Shown in pieces: positions 56,001 to 64,000 of a stretch of 64,000 nucleotides of DNA. The position numbers were made by a program, and so were the translations under genes. Below the pieces are notes generated by a model. It was given only the letters and a program-made list of their open reading frames with translations. It did no database searches and was not told the DNA's origin. How positions within the stretch are numbered: the stretch's first letter is position 1; each line of letters opens with the position of its first letter. The DNA is taken from positions 3,368,157-3,432,156 of the forward strand of contig NC_049985.1 of assembly GCF_000003815.2 (NCBI RefSeq). The letters run 5' to 3'. The DNA comes from Branchiostoma floridae. Lineage: Eukaryota; Chordata; Leptocardii; Amphioxiformes; Branchiostomatidae.

Positions 56001-56456
56001 TTAGGCCACACCAATTTGATTGGTTGTTTCTCGGACCTTTCTAAAATGTGCCTAGGCTATGCTGATTGATTTCTTTGGTTCCCAGATTTGAAAAAATAAA
56101 AATGTACCAAGTGGACATCATAAAAGCATAGGGCAGGGAGGAAAACCTGAATGTGACTGTATTCACTCTATAGAACTGAGTGCACCAAGACATAAACCTG
56201 GCTTCATTTACATAATATTTTTTCCAGTTAAACATTTTTTTTTTCAAATCTGAGAACCAACAAACTAAATTGGTATAGCCATCAACTGGAAAAAAACACA
56301 AAAATAACAGTTTGAGGATCAGACTTATGCCTTTGTGCACTCAGTTTAATGCCATCAACAGTCGTATTCAATTTTTTCCCTCCCTCTGCTTTAAGATGCC
56401 TGCTTGTTTTACTTTTAGCTGCCCCAGAAACAACAAATTAGTTGAGTGTTGCCTTA
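56001..56456 (+). mobile_element. MITE-B carrying a nested MITE-A
   Basis: The outer left end TTAGGCCACACCAATTTGAT then TGGTTGTTTCTCGG pairs with the outer right end CAGAAACAACAAATTAGTTG then AGTGTTGCCTTA. They share the private GTTGTTTCT variant. The inner MITE-A (56051-56280) sits between them. Confidence 0.8.
56051..56280 (+). mobile_element. MITE-A nested inside MITE-B
   Basis: Left end CCTAGGCTATGCTGATTGAT then TTCTTTGGTTCCCAG. Right end CTGAGAACCAACAAACTAAA then TTGGTATAGCC. The interior is typical: GGGCAGGGAGGAAAACCTGA, ACTGTATTCACTC and CCAAGACATAAACCTGG. Confidence 0.85.
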
Positions 56457-57085
56457 CTGGATGATTTTCCACTCAGTATGATGGCAAAGGTATAGAGAAC
56501 TTTCTAATCTTTTCAGCAAAGAGGATGCCTGAATATTACATGTACTGGTGCTCTGAGTGAAGTTGCCTGCTGAAGCCTTATGAAAAGATGTGGCATGTAT
56601 TTCAAACTTGCCCAAATATAGCAATTTCTTGTAAGTCACTGTATACTTCTTTGCCACCACAGCAAACAACAGAGACATGGAGACAGCCAATATAACAAGG
56701 CACTCAGAGATTGCAGACTTCACCTTCTGAGGGGTAAGCATATTCTGGCAGAGCAGATAGACACGGCATTGTGCAAATACACACAGAAAGACAGGACCCA
56801 AATGATACTTTGGTCCCATGGGACTGAAATATTAAGAATGAAATTGAGGGGTTATTGATTCAAACATCATTGAAAACCAGTACATGTACATGTAAAGCTC
56901 ACCTGATCCTGTTGCAATCTTAAGGTGCATATTATCTGCCTTTTTTGGGCTCTTTATTGCTTGTTCTTTAATGTGAAAGTCAAGTTCAAATGGTCTCAAA
57001 GGACCACGGTTGATTCACTCCCCCATTTAATACAGAAAGTTACATACATGCACATCCAGGAATAATGATGGTGATGGCTGTTGCT
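56457..57085. other. No recognisable feature
   Basis: A 121-codon minus-strand frame (56454-56819) has no domain and overlaps the MITE edge. Confidence 0.4.
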
Positions 57086-57089
57086 TGAT

Positions 57090-57560
57090 TATTGAAGACA
57101 AGTCTTGGCTGGGCGCGTTCGCGTCCCTTTGATACCTTGTAACGATAAATGATTGGCGGTAACGTCTACCTGGACACATGCCAGATCAATTAGACGCAAG
57201 CCCCAGGTAGTTAGGCATCGGGTTCCATCGCTTTTGTTCCCACAACAAGTCCCTTCTCGCCAGGCAGCCGTAACTCAGTCCCTGCTGAAAAGAATCATGT
57301 GTGAGTGGTCACAAACTAATTTCGGGAGCTCCAAGTAGTCATTTTTCTCGCTATTGACTTCGGTTGGAGATATGCTCCTCCAGGGAACACAGACACAGAC
57401 CGATGCCAATATCGCACGCTCCGGCAATAAACTTTTCCGGGTGCGGTGTTCTTATGTGAAGTCGTGAATTGACTCTGCTATATTTAGACATCTATTTAAA
57501 CAGCTCTGACGGCTGTATTGGAAATTTAGACTAGCATCTACACTCTATCATAGATCAATG
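57090..57560. promoter_or_regulatory. Large GC-richer unique island, candidate cis-regulatory element
   Basis: Contains CCTTTGAT (TCF/LEF type, 57126-57133), TTCCCACA (complement of CSL/Su(H)-type TGTGGGAA, 57237-57244) and CpG-bearing unique sequence (GGGCGCGTTCGCGTCCC, TCGCACGCTCCGGC). It is about 450 bp, the longest island in the right third. The 61-codon frame at 57153 has no domain. Confidence 0.4.
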
Positions 57561-57599
57561 TCTATGTACTGTTCAAACAACAAAGTATTTCGATAGGTC

Positions 57600-57650
57600 G
57601 GTGCTTTCCTTGGTGCTGAAAAATCAGCTATTGGATACAAAGTATCAGAC
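57600..57650 (-). repeat. Fragment of the CAGCACCAAGG dispersed repeat
   Basis: TTTCCTTGGTGCTGAAAAAT is the complement of the core found at 20206 and 27950. Confidence 0.5.
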
Positions 57651-57773
57651 AGGAAGGTATCGCTGGTACACCTTTATCTCGCTTTCTTTGTCCCAAGATT
57701 TAAAAAAAATGGATGGAAAAATAAGATAAGAGATAACAGCAAAGATATGGAACTGACAATATTCATTTCATTT

Positions 57774-57894
57774 AGACTGTAGTAAAAAACTATAATGAAA
57801 AAATGTTCACGGTGGTTTTAAGTTCACAGTAAAGTGGCCACCACAAAAACCACGAACATAAAACCACCGTGAACATTTCTGCATTTACAGTACA
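57774..57894. mobile_element. Foldback MITE of the GTTCACGGTGGTTTTA family
   Basis: AATGTTCACGGTGGTTTTA (57802-57820) and its perfect complement (57859-57877) form a 19-bp stem with a 38-bp loop. The right end is GCATTTACAGTA and the left end a degraded ACTGTAGTAAA. A second, TA-inserted member lies at 59454-59622. Confidence 0.85.
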
Positions 57895-58645
57895 TCAATG
57901 AAGCTTAGACAGCCAGGTTATAATACAAGAGATGCCATATAACAATTACTCAAGCAACTGGATATGATTTTGGAATTATGTTAATTGTTAATGCAATAAG
58001 CAAAGATGATCCATAATTGCAAGGAAAACATATTAGATGGTCTTTTCTGTCTGCCCTGAGAAAGGATAGGTCCCCATAACTAGGTTTTGTGGCTTATTAT
58101 CAAATTCCTGAGGAGAAAATTGAATAAGTTGCGGCAATATGACGCTTAGATTGTCATCAATCTTAATTTGAGGTAATAAGATAAGTAGAAAATGGCACTC
58201 AATTAGGAAGATTGGGAATTGCATAGGAGAAATCGCTTATCAGTCAGTTGATATGATGTCTATATTGATGTATTTATGTTAGGGTTCTTGAAACAGCAAA
58301 CAGAATTCTTAAAGCAGAGCTGTAGATCTTTATAAAAAATGTGTGTAAAAATTTTTGATTTGCCAGCTATCCTCTTTGTTTACATACAAAAGAACAATCT
58401 TAGCAGAATGAATGGAGTCAGTTTAAAGCTTTTCCCCAATCTTTTATTTTCTGGTTTTAATTGCAGTTTACCATTGATAGTTTTGCGTTGTCTGTATAAC
58501 GTAGTTCGAAAAACAAACCTCATGTATTGGTAAATGTAATGCTGTTATTGTGACCAGGGCTAGCCCTTGATAATACATGTAGCCTCTGGTTAGCCCTGGT
58601 TGTATTTCTCTCTATACAGCCAAAGAAATCAAATCAAATCCAACC
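57895..58645. other. No recognisable feature beyond a dispersed terminal motif
   Basis: ACTCAAGCAACTGGATATGA at 57949 is an arm of the 53876 family. The remainder is AT-rich. Confidence 0.4.
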
Positions 58646-58649
58646 AAAC

Positions 58650-58697
58650 AGTTTTTTGAAACCTAAGAACCAAGGAATTGCAGTAGCTTGGCCTAAC
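58650..58697 (+). mobile_element. MITE right terminus, isolated
   Basis: CCTAAGAACCAAGGAATTGC, then GTAGCTTGGCCTAA. No left partner is identified. Confidence 0.5.
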
Positions 58698-59104
58698 TTT
58701 ACGGAAATGGCTTCCAACGGAAATGGGCATGCCAAGCAGATGCCCATGCCATGACCTCAGTTCAGTTGATGACCTATGATTCAAAAAGTGCTTAAGAATC
58801 ACTTTTCTGAAAACATTCTTTTCTGAGACCGACAGTTGATAGCCTTAGAGAAGATCACCAGATGGAAGCTTTACACACGAGCCAGCCATGTGGAGAAATG
58901 TTTTGTAATGGCGTGTATGAAGAGGCCGTTCATGGTTCATTAGAAAGAAATGGTGCCTGACTTTGGCCTGGCCTAGTACTGAATGGAACACCAGTCCAGT
59001 AAGAATGACTACCGTTTGCTACAAACAAGGGACAAACCATTCTTATGGTTAAAGGGGTGGCCGTTTGATATTGTGTTGAGATGGGTGGGCTTTGCAACCT
59101 GCAG
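58698..59104. other. No recognisable feature
   Basis: Unique spacer. Confidence 0.3.
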
Positions 59105-59105
59105 C

Positions 59106-59312
59106 TAAGGCCACATCAATTTATTTTCTTGGTTTTGGAGAAGCAAAAGTATAGCAAGAAATTTGACATCATAAAAGCAGAGGGCTGGGACAAAAACTTC
59201 AATATGCCTGTATTCATGGCATAAAACTGAGTGCACCAATGCATGAACCTAGAATTTTGTTTTTGTAGTTTTCAAGTACAAATCATACTTTGAAAAATCT
59301 GAGAAATGACAC
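59106..59312 (+). mobile_element. MITE-A, right end truncated
   Basis: TAAGGCCACATCAATTTATT then TTCTTGGTTTTGG at the left. The interior has GCAGAGGGCTGGGACAAAAA, TGTATTCATGGC and AACTGAGTGCACCAATGCAT. It stops at CTGAGAAATGACAC, where the right terminus should begin. Confidence 0.85.
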
Positions 59313-59319
59313 AAAAGTC

Positions 59320-59772
59320 GACTTAACATCTGACCAACCGAAAGCATGCTTTGTTCCCCTTTGATACCAGGATGTGATTGATGTTGTTGGTGCGACTTGT
59401 AATAAATTGGCAGACTCTGACCAACCAGAAGCATGCATTGTTCCCTTTTGATACTGTAAATGCATTTTAAGTTTGCAGGGATTTAATTTCATGTTTTGAT
59501 CACAGTGTACTCACATTTTGTGATGGAAAAATGTTCATGGTGGTTCAAGTTAAAGGTAAGACTGCCTCACAAAAACTGCAAGGTCATACATAAAACCACC
59601 GCAAACATTTCTGCCCTTACAATACCAGGCTTTGATTGATGTTTGTTGTTGTGACTTGTGATACAAAATGGCAGGCTCTGACCAACCAGAAGCGTGCTTT
59701 GTTCCCTTTTGATACCAGGCTGTGATTGATATTTGTTGGTGCGACTTGTGATATAAAACGACAGGCTCTGCC
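59320..59772. repeat. ~90-bp tandem array interrupted by a MITE
   Basis: GACCAACC starts at 59332, 59419 and 59680. Units share AGCATGCTTTGTTCCCTTTT, GATACCAGGCTGTGATTGAT and GGTGCGACTTGTGATA. The 261-bp second interval equals one 90-bp unit plus the 171 bp added by the inserted MITE. Confidence 0.95.
59454..59622. mobile_element. TA-inserted foldback MITE with visible empty site
   Basis: The TA duplication flanks it (59452-59453 and 59623-59624). The left end is CTGTAAATGCATTTTAAGTT; the right end is CACCGCAAACATTTCTGCCC then TTACAA. Adjacent array units preserve the empty site as TTTTGATACCAGG. The interior has ATGTTCATGGTGG and ATAAAACCACCGC, as in 57774-57894. Confidence 0.9.
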
Positions 59773-59839
59773 CGCGGCCCGCCCTTCCAGATGGTTTCCT
59801 GATGGGTGCATTGTTGCTGGGATATTGGCGTGCCACTTT

Positions 59840-60395
59840 CAATTACCTTCACAAGAAAGCACACGGGGAGAGACCTGGAACTGGGATTATTCTGGGTCTT
59901 CTTTTCTTTGCATCCATTCTTGTGAAAAATCCTTCACTGTCAAAAGTTAACACAAAAGGCATGCAGCGCTGGGTATGCAATCTATGAAAACTCAGACAAA
60001 ATGAAGCAAGTTTTAGATATAACTCATACCTTCACAAGAAAGCACACGGGGAGAGACTTGGAACTGGGATTATTCTGCGTCTTCTTTTCTTCGTATCCGT
60101 TCTTGTGAAAATCCTTCATCATAGTCAAAAGTTAAGAAAAGGCAGAGAATGCAAGCTATGAAAACTGTTCTTGGGAAAAATTCTTCACAGTCAAAGTTAA
60201 GAAAAGGCAGGTTATGCAAGCTATGAAAACTCAGACAAAACTGAGAAAGTCTTTAGTTGATTGTATCTTCACAAAAAGGCATAGGGGGAGACATGAAGCA
60301 GGGATTATTCTGCTTGTTGTTTCCTTTGTATCCGTTATTGTCAAAAATCCTTCACAGTAAAAAGGTAAGAAAACGGTATGCTTAGAGTTGGAGTG
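59840..60395. repeat. Three-copy tandem repeat, ~183-237 bp
   Basis: CCTTCACAAGAAAGCACACG, GGGATTATTCTGGGTCTTCT, TTCTTGTGAAAAATCCTTCA and CTATGAAAACTCAGACAAAA recur with starts at about 59846, 60029 and 60266. The second unit has an extra internal partial copy (60160-60230). Confidence 0.92.
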
Positions 60396-60539
60396 AGGGT
60401 TTCAATAATTTTATCTCTAACATTATGATCAAGTAGAATTGATGATCATCCTTTTCTAATACGTTATCGTGAAGCATGGCAAGATTTGCAATCTTGAATG
60501 AGGGATTGAATGGAGATTCTCTTTTTTAACCTTAGGAAT

Positions 60540-61372
60540 ATATGTGATTCAGGAAGACAACTTTCAATAGCCTTTTCAAAAAAGGAAATCATGACTGACA
60601 AAAAGTATTCCATGAAACCCTATGGATAGTGGAATGAAAGTTTGAGTAATCTTTGCTTATGGCATACAATTTGAGATGACAAAATTTTCTGTCTCACAGT
60701 TCCCTGTGTTAACCATGTTTAATGATTGAGGAAGACGACCGAGCATAACCCTTTTGAAAAGGAAATCACAACTGACAGAAATATTGTTTATGACAGAAGA
60801 AAGTCATGATTGTGTAGCTTTACTATCTTTACTTCAGATCATACAAGATTTGAAGGAGGGTTTTGTCTTTGAGTGCTTTCCTTTAGCCTTGGCAGTTTTT
60901 GAAAGCCCAAACCATGCATTAACCAGTCGCTTTCCAACTCCCAATAAAGAGCCACCTTTCTTGAAAGAAAAATCATAACTGACAAAAGTAAAATTTATTT
61001 CTCATGACAGATGAAAGTCCTGTGTAGCTGTGATATCTTTTACTTCAGATCATACAAGATATGAACTTCAGAAGGAGGATTTTGTCCTTGAGTGCTTTCC
61101 TTTAGCCTTGGCAGCTTTTGACTCACAATAAAGAGCCACCCTTCACCTTTCTTGGAAGGAAATCATAAGTGACAAAAGTAAAATTTATTTCTCATGACAG
61201 AAGAAAGTTCTGTAAAGCTGTAATATCTTTACTTCAGATCATACGAGATTTTAAGAAGGACTTTGTCCTTGAGTGCTTTGCTTTAGCCTTGCCAGCTTTT
61301 GAAAGTCAAAACCATGCATTAAACAGTCACTTTCAGACTCCCAATAAAGAGTCAACCTTCACCTTTGAGTAG
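60540..61372. repeat. Four-copy tandem repeat, 178-207 bp
   Basis: GGAAATCA...CTGACAAAAGTA landmarks lie at 60593, 60771, 60978 and 61168. Units share ATGACAGAAGAAAGT, TACTTCAGATCATACAAGAT, GAGTGCTTTCCTTTAGCCTT and CAATAAAGAGCCACC. Plus-strand frames of 74 and 67 codons (60754 and 61169) are parallel translations of this repeat. Confidence 0.92.
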
Positions 61373-61586
61373 CTGTGGTATGACCTGGGCTGTTATGGCT
61401 GAACTCTCTCGCGTAAGAGTCACCAGTTTCTAAGCAACTGTTGTCACAGGTTTCTGCCGCGAGCTATTGATGAGAAAATCCACTTGGAGATGAATGATGT
61501 ACAAAGTGCAGGTAGCAGATGGCTGGGCAGTCTGTTGCTTTGTGTAACAGCTGTTCGCAAGCCCCGTGCTTACCACATCCATCACA
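61373..61586. other. Short unique spacer
   Basis: Nothing recognised. Confidence 0.3.
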
Positions 61587-61886
61587 ATAGCGTAGCCCAG
61601 TGGTTAGCGGCCCTGCCTCTGGAACTAGATGCTGTGAGTTCCATTCTGGCTGTGTCGCTGAGACACCCAACATGCACGCTACCGGAAAGGGTTACAGTCC
61701 TTCAGACAGGATGTTAAGTCGTAGTCCACTGTTCATTGTGCCTGTCAAAAAGAGCTAGTGGAATTTCCATGGTACAATGAGCCTGTAAATACTGTACGTA
61801 GTGTCTGTCCTCTCTGTCACAACCAGTGAAGACTAGCTCTTCAGTGAGCTAGAACTGGATCGAGATCACTTTCCTTTTTTTTCCTT
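61587..61886 (+). mobile_element. tRNA-derived SINE, third family, near full length
   Basis: A clear A box GTAGCCCAGTGGTTAGCGG (61592-61610) and B-box-like GAGTTCCATTCTG (61637-61649) start the element. The body continues through ACCGGAAAGGGTTACAGTCC and CTAGCTCTTCAGTGAGCTAG to GATCGAGATCACTTTCC and a T-rich tail. It is the plus-strand counterpart of 39616-39910. Confidence 0.9.
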
Positions 61887-62744
61887 TCGCGTAAGGTCGA
61901 CCGTTCTGTCCATCACCAAACATTTGAACATCAATGTTTCAAGTACAACAGTTCTTGACTATCTATGTAAGACCCCCATATTGTTTAATATCATTTCCTG
62001 AACCAGTATTATAAGTGTTCTTCTTTAAATCAGTATTCTGCAATGAGGGTGTATTAAGATTGTGACAAGAAGTCGTCTTTTCAAACCTTTCCAACAATTC
62101 ATCCCTTTGCTGTTGCTGCTGTGAAGTGGTGTTGTGACTACAGACAAAGAAAACCATTCAATTCATTCATTCATAGAACGAAGAAAAGAAAGCTGAATCT
62201 GTTTCTTTTGTTGCTGCAGTGGCCTTACAGGGCCACTGTAGAGCCGAAGTTAACGGGATACTGTAAAGCGGAAAATTGTGTCTTTCTTTGTAATATGACC
62301 AGTAAATTGGTGTGTGACCACACACCGGCCGGTCTATACTTGTGTGCTCTTAGATATAAGTGTGGTTTGAAATTTTTTTAAGTACTTGAAGTTTGTCTGT
62401 TTTGCATAAATTGAAATAAACCACCTGTAAAGTAACTGCCTTATAACACATTGTCAAGTTTTGTACAGGATTTACATAAGCTGCATAAGACCTGAGACTG
62501 TAAGGTTTGATTCACTCAAACTAAGATGTACCCCAGCTCCTACATGCATTCTTTTCAATGTGGTTTGGACCTTGAATATGGTAAAGGCTTAACTCCGACA
62601 ACATGTTTGGAACCAAAGCTACATGTAGGTATTCATCTTGACCTGAGTCGAGTAAGGAAATTTTTACCAAAAGCAGAACATTGGGGAATATAGTTATGAT
62701 AGCCCTTATTACAAAACCACCTTGTAAGTGGGGTGTTTTTTAAT
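61887..62744. other. No recognisable feature
   Basis: Unique DNA. The 86-codon frame at 62121-62381 has no recognised domain; one Cys-containing stretch is not enough to call it. Confidence 0.4.
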
Positions 62745-62785
62745 CTTTCTGAGAACCAACAAATTAAATTTGGTTTGCCTTATCT
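62745..62785 (+). mobile_element. MITE right terminus, isolated
   Basis: CTGAGAACCAACAAATTAAA, then TTTGGTTTGCCTTA. Confidence 0.6.
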
Positions 62786-62819
62786 TACTCATTCCCCTAC
62801 CCTAACCCTTGACCAGCTC

Positions 62820-63200
62820 TTTTTATAACTGCCTTGTATCAAAGATCTGAGGCACACGAGACGAATACTTCAGATTTCATCACAGCAATAACAGTGAAAA
62901 GCGTATTTTGTGGTGGGCGATGTCTGCATGATATATCGCTGCACCTGGCTTGACCTGTCGACGGGGAAATCGAGAACTCCAAGAATTCATGGAAACTGAC
63001 CTTTCAAAGGTCCGCGAACACCTGGGGACTTGGGTGATAGATTCCCCCTTCCCCAAACAATAGACTCCGGTTCTTTGATATCCGCCGTGCGATAACGAGA
63101 AGTGATCCCATTGGTCTCTGAGGAACACATGAAAGCCGCCGCCGATGTGCTCTCCCCAACTGAAACTAGGGGTAACTGGGGAATAGGGCTTAGGAACAGG
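62820..63200. promoter_or_regulatory. GC-richer unique island with everted TGACCT/AGGTC sites
   Basis: GACCTTTCAAAGGTC (62998-63012) is a 7-bp inverted repeat around a single C, an everted pair of receptor-type half-sites. A further TTGACCTGTCGAC lies at 62950. CpGs are frequent (CCGCCGTGCGATAACGAG, GCCGCCGCCGATG). Two overlapping minus-strand frames lack domains. Confidence 0.4.
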
Positions 63201-63590
63201 TGGAGGTTTGGGCTAGCTTGAGCCAGAAAAAAAGATATTGAAACGAGCACTGAGGCTCTGGCATTCAGTAGTCTGCAAGGTTTGATAAAAATCTAAAAGA
63301 AAAGGATTTATGAGACTCCATTTTATATGTATTTGAAAAAGTTTGAGTACAATACATCATTTGCTGTAACTGTCCATCATAAGTGAACTTCAGATGACTG
63401 TTGATGTGACAGATTTCATATTGGACTCGTGGATGCTGTCAACTCTAGATGATAGATCCATCTAGATGAAAAAGTGACAGTCAAACAATATTGCATTTTC
63501 TTTTTCTCAGATCCTTTTATTGATGGTTTATCCCATTGCCAAGTGTCAAGTAAAACCTGAATAGTATTGTAGCATCAGAAAAAGACTGAT
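63201..63590. other. No recognisable feature
   Basis: AT-rich spacer. GATGATAGATCCATCTAGAT at 63446 is a weak local inverted repeat. Confidence 0.35.
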
Positions 63591-63593
63591 AAG

Positions 63594-64000
63594 GGCACAC
63601 AAATTTTATTTGTTGGTTCTTGGATTTAAAAGAATAATTAAAAACATTGTCTGAGGCAGGGTTGTAGCCAGCCAGAAATCATTTTCTATCCCCTCGATTT
63701 TGAATGGCTTTAAAGCAGCATTCCTAGTGGGGTCTGGGGGCATATTCCAAGGAAAATTTTGAAATGTAGATCCTCTGAAATGCTATTTCCTGCACTTTGA
63801 GGAGTAAATTTTGCTCACCGAGGACGGAATGGGCACATTTTTTTTTCGTCCCCAGCGGCAAAATTCTGTCAAAGGACAGAAGGACAGGTGCTGGCTACAA
63901 CCCTGGTCTGAGGGTACATTCTGTTCCTTGGTACTCACAGTTTCAAACTGTGGACTGTTTTTATCTTAACGGCTTGCTGAATTTTCCAATAAAATATTTG
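63594..64000 (+). mobile_element. MITE-B, partial, split by a hAT MITE
   Basis: Head AAGGGCACACAAATTTTATT then TGTTGGTTCTTGG. Its GTCTGAGG motif is the insertion site of the hAT element. After 63906 it resumes with GTCTGAGGGTACATTCTGTT. It runs to or beyond the window end. Confidence 0.8.
63657..63905. mobile_element. hAT-type MITE with perfect 8-bp target duplication
   Basis: Terminal inverted repeat CAGGGTTGTAGCCAGC (63657-63672) is complementary to GCTGGCTACAACCCTG (63890-63905), perfect over 16 bp. The 8-bp duplication GTCTGAGG lies at 63649-63656 and 63906-63913. Both the terminus and the duplication length are typical of hAT. It is 249 bp with no transposase. Confidence 0.95.

Noticed and set aside
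57802-57877. Perfect 19-bp hairpin considered as a microRNA precursor
   Set aside because: The stem belongs to a foldback MITE family with a second member at 59454, and the loop is long for a miRNA.
60754-61372. Two similar plus-strand frames, possible small gene family
   Set aside because: Both are translations of consecutive units of the 178-207 bp tandem repeat.
61587-61660. Possible functional tRNA gene (good A box)
   Set aside because: The B box is degenerate, no cloverleaf closes, and the sequence continues into a SINE body with a second copy at 39616.

Overview
This window reads as non-coding nuclear DNA from an animal, most likely a lancelet (Branchiostoma). The attribution rests on two things. 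One is the dense mix of short AT-rich inverted-repeat elements, several tRNA-derived SINE families and degenerate tandem arrays. The other is my memory of the amphioxus SINE whose 3' part mentions a 'bracketed' ACCCACTGCCC / GGGTTGTTATCCACTG sequence (about 10180 + strand, 16070 - strand). I could not run a search, so the genus is an inference.

I find no protein-coding exon I can defend, no rRNA gene and no functional tRNA gene. The open frames are short, overlap on both strands, run through repeat units or low-complexity DNA, and resemble no family I recognise. The window is probably an intergenic gene desert or the inside of very large introns. It contains one assembly gap of exactly 100 N (47133-47232).

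Three layers explain most of the sequence. (1) Mobile elements: at least twenty copies or fragments of MITE families ('A' about 200-240 bp, 'B' about 380-450 bp) that share the terminus GGCCACACCAATTT; two hAT-type MITEs with visible target duplications; a TA-inserted foldback family; an element with ~50-bp inverted ends (53876-54162); and four SINE families, one of which exists with both a tRNA-derived and a 5S-rRNA-derived head. (2) Tandem arrays: about two dozen degenerate arrays, many with units of 150-230 bp, at 0-0.4, 2.1-2.9, 3.3-4.5, 6-7.2, 7.5-8.1, 11.8-12.8, 19-20, 21.7-23, 24, 30.8-31.9, 35.9-36.4, 41.3-43.5, 45.8-46.9, 48.1-49.4, 52.4-52.9 and 59.3-61.4 kb. Several arrays contain, or were seeded by, MITE ends. 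(3) Isolated higher-GC, non-repetitive islands of 250-500 bp (about 4.8, 5.6, 13.2, 14.5, 18.8, 22.0, 25.4, 30.0, 32.5, 36.5, 43.6, 44.9, 48.0, 57.2 and 63.0 kb) with clustered transcription-factor-like motifs. These are the best candidates for conserved cis-regulatory elements; one (32.6-33.3 kb) is present as a diverged tandem pair.

The most interesting observations are the SINE body shared by 5S and tRNA heads, the direct view of MITEs becoming satellite units (35.8-36.4 kb and 45.9-46.9 kb), a perfect 18-bp inverted repeat bordering the assembly gap, and the duplicated candidate regulatory element.
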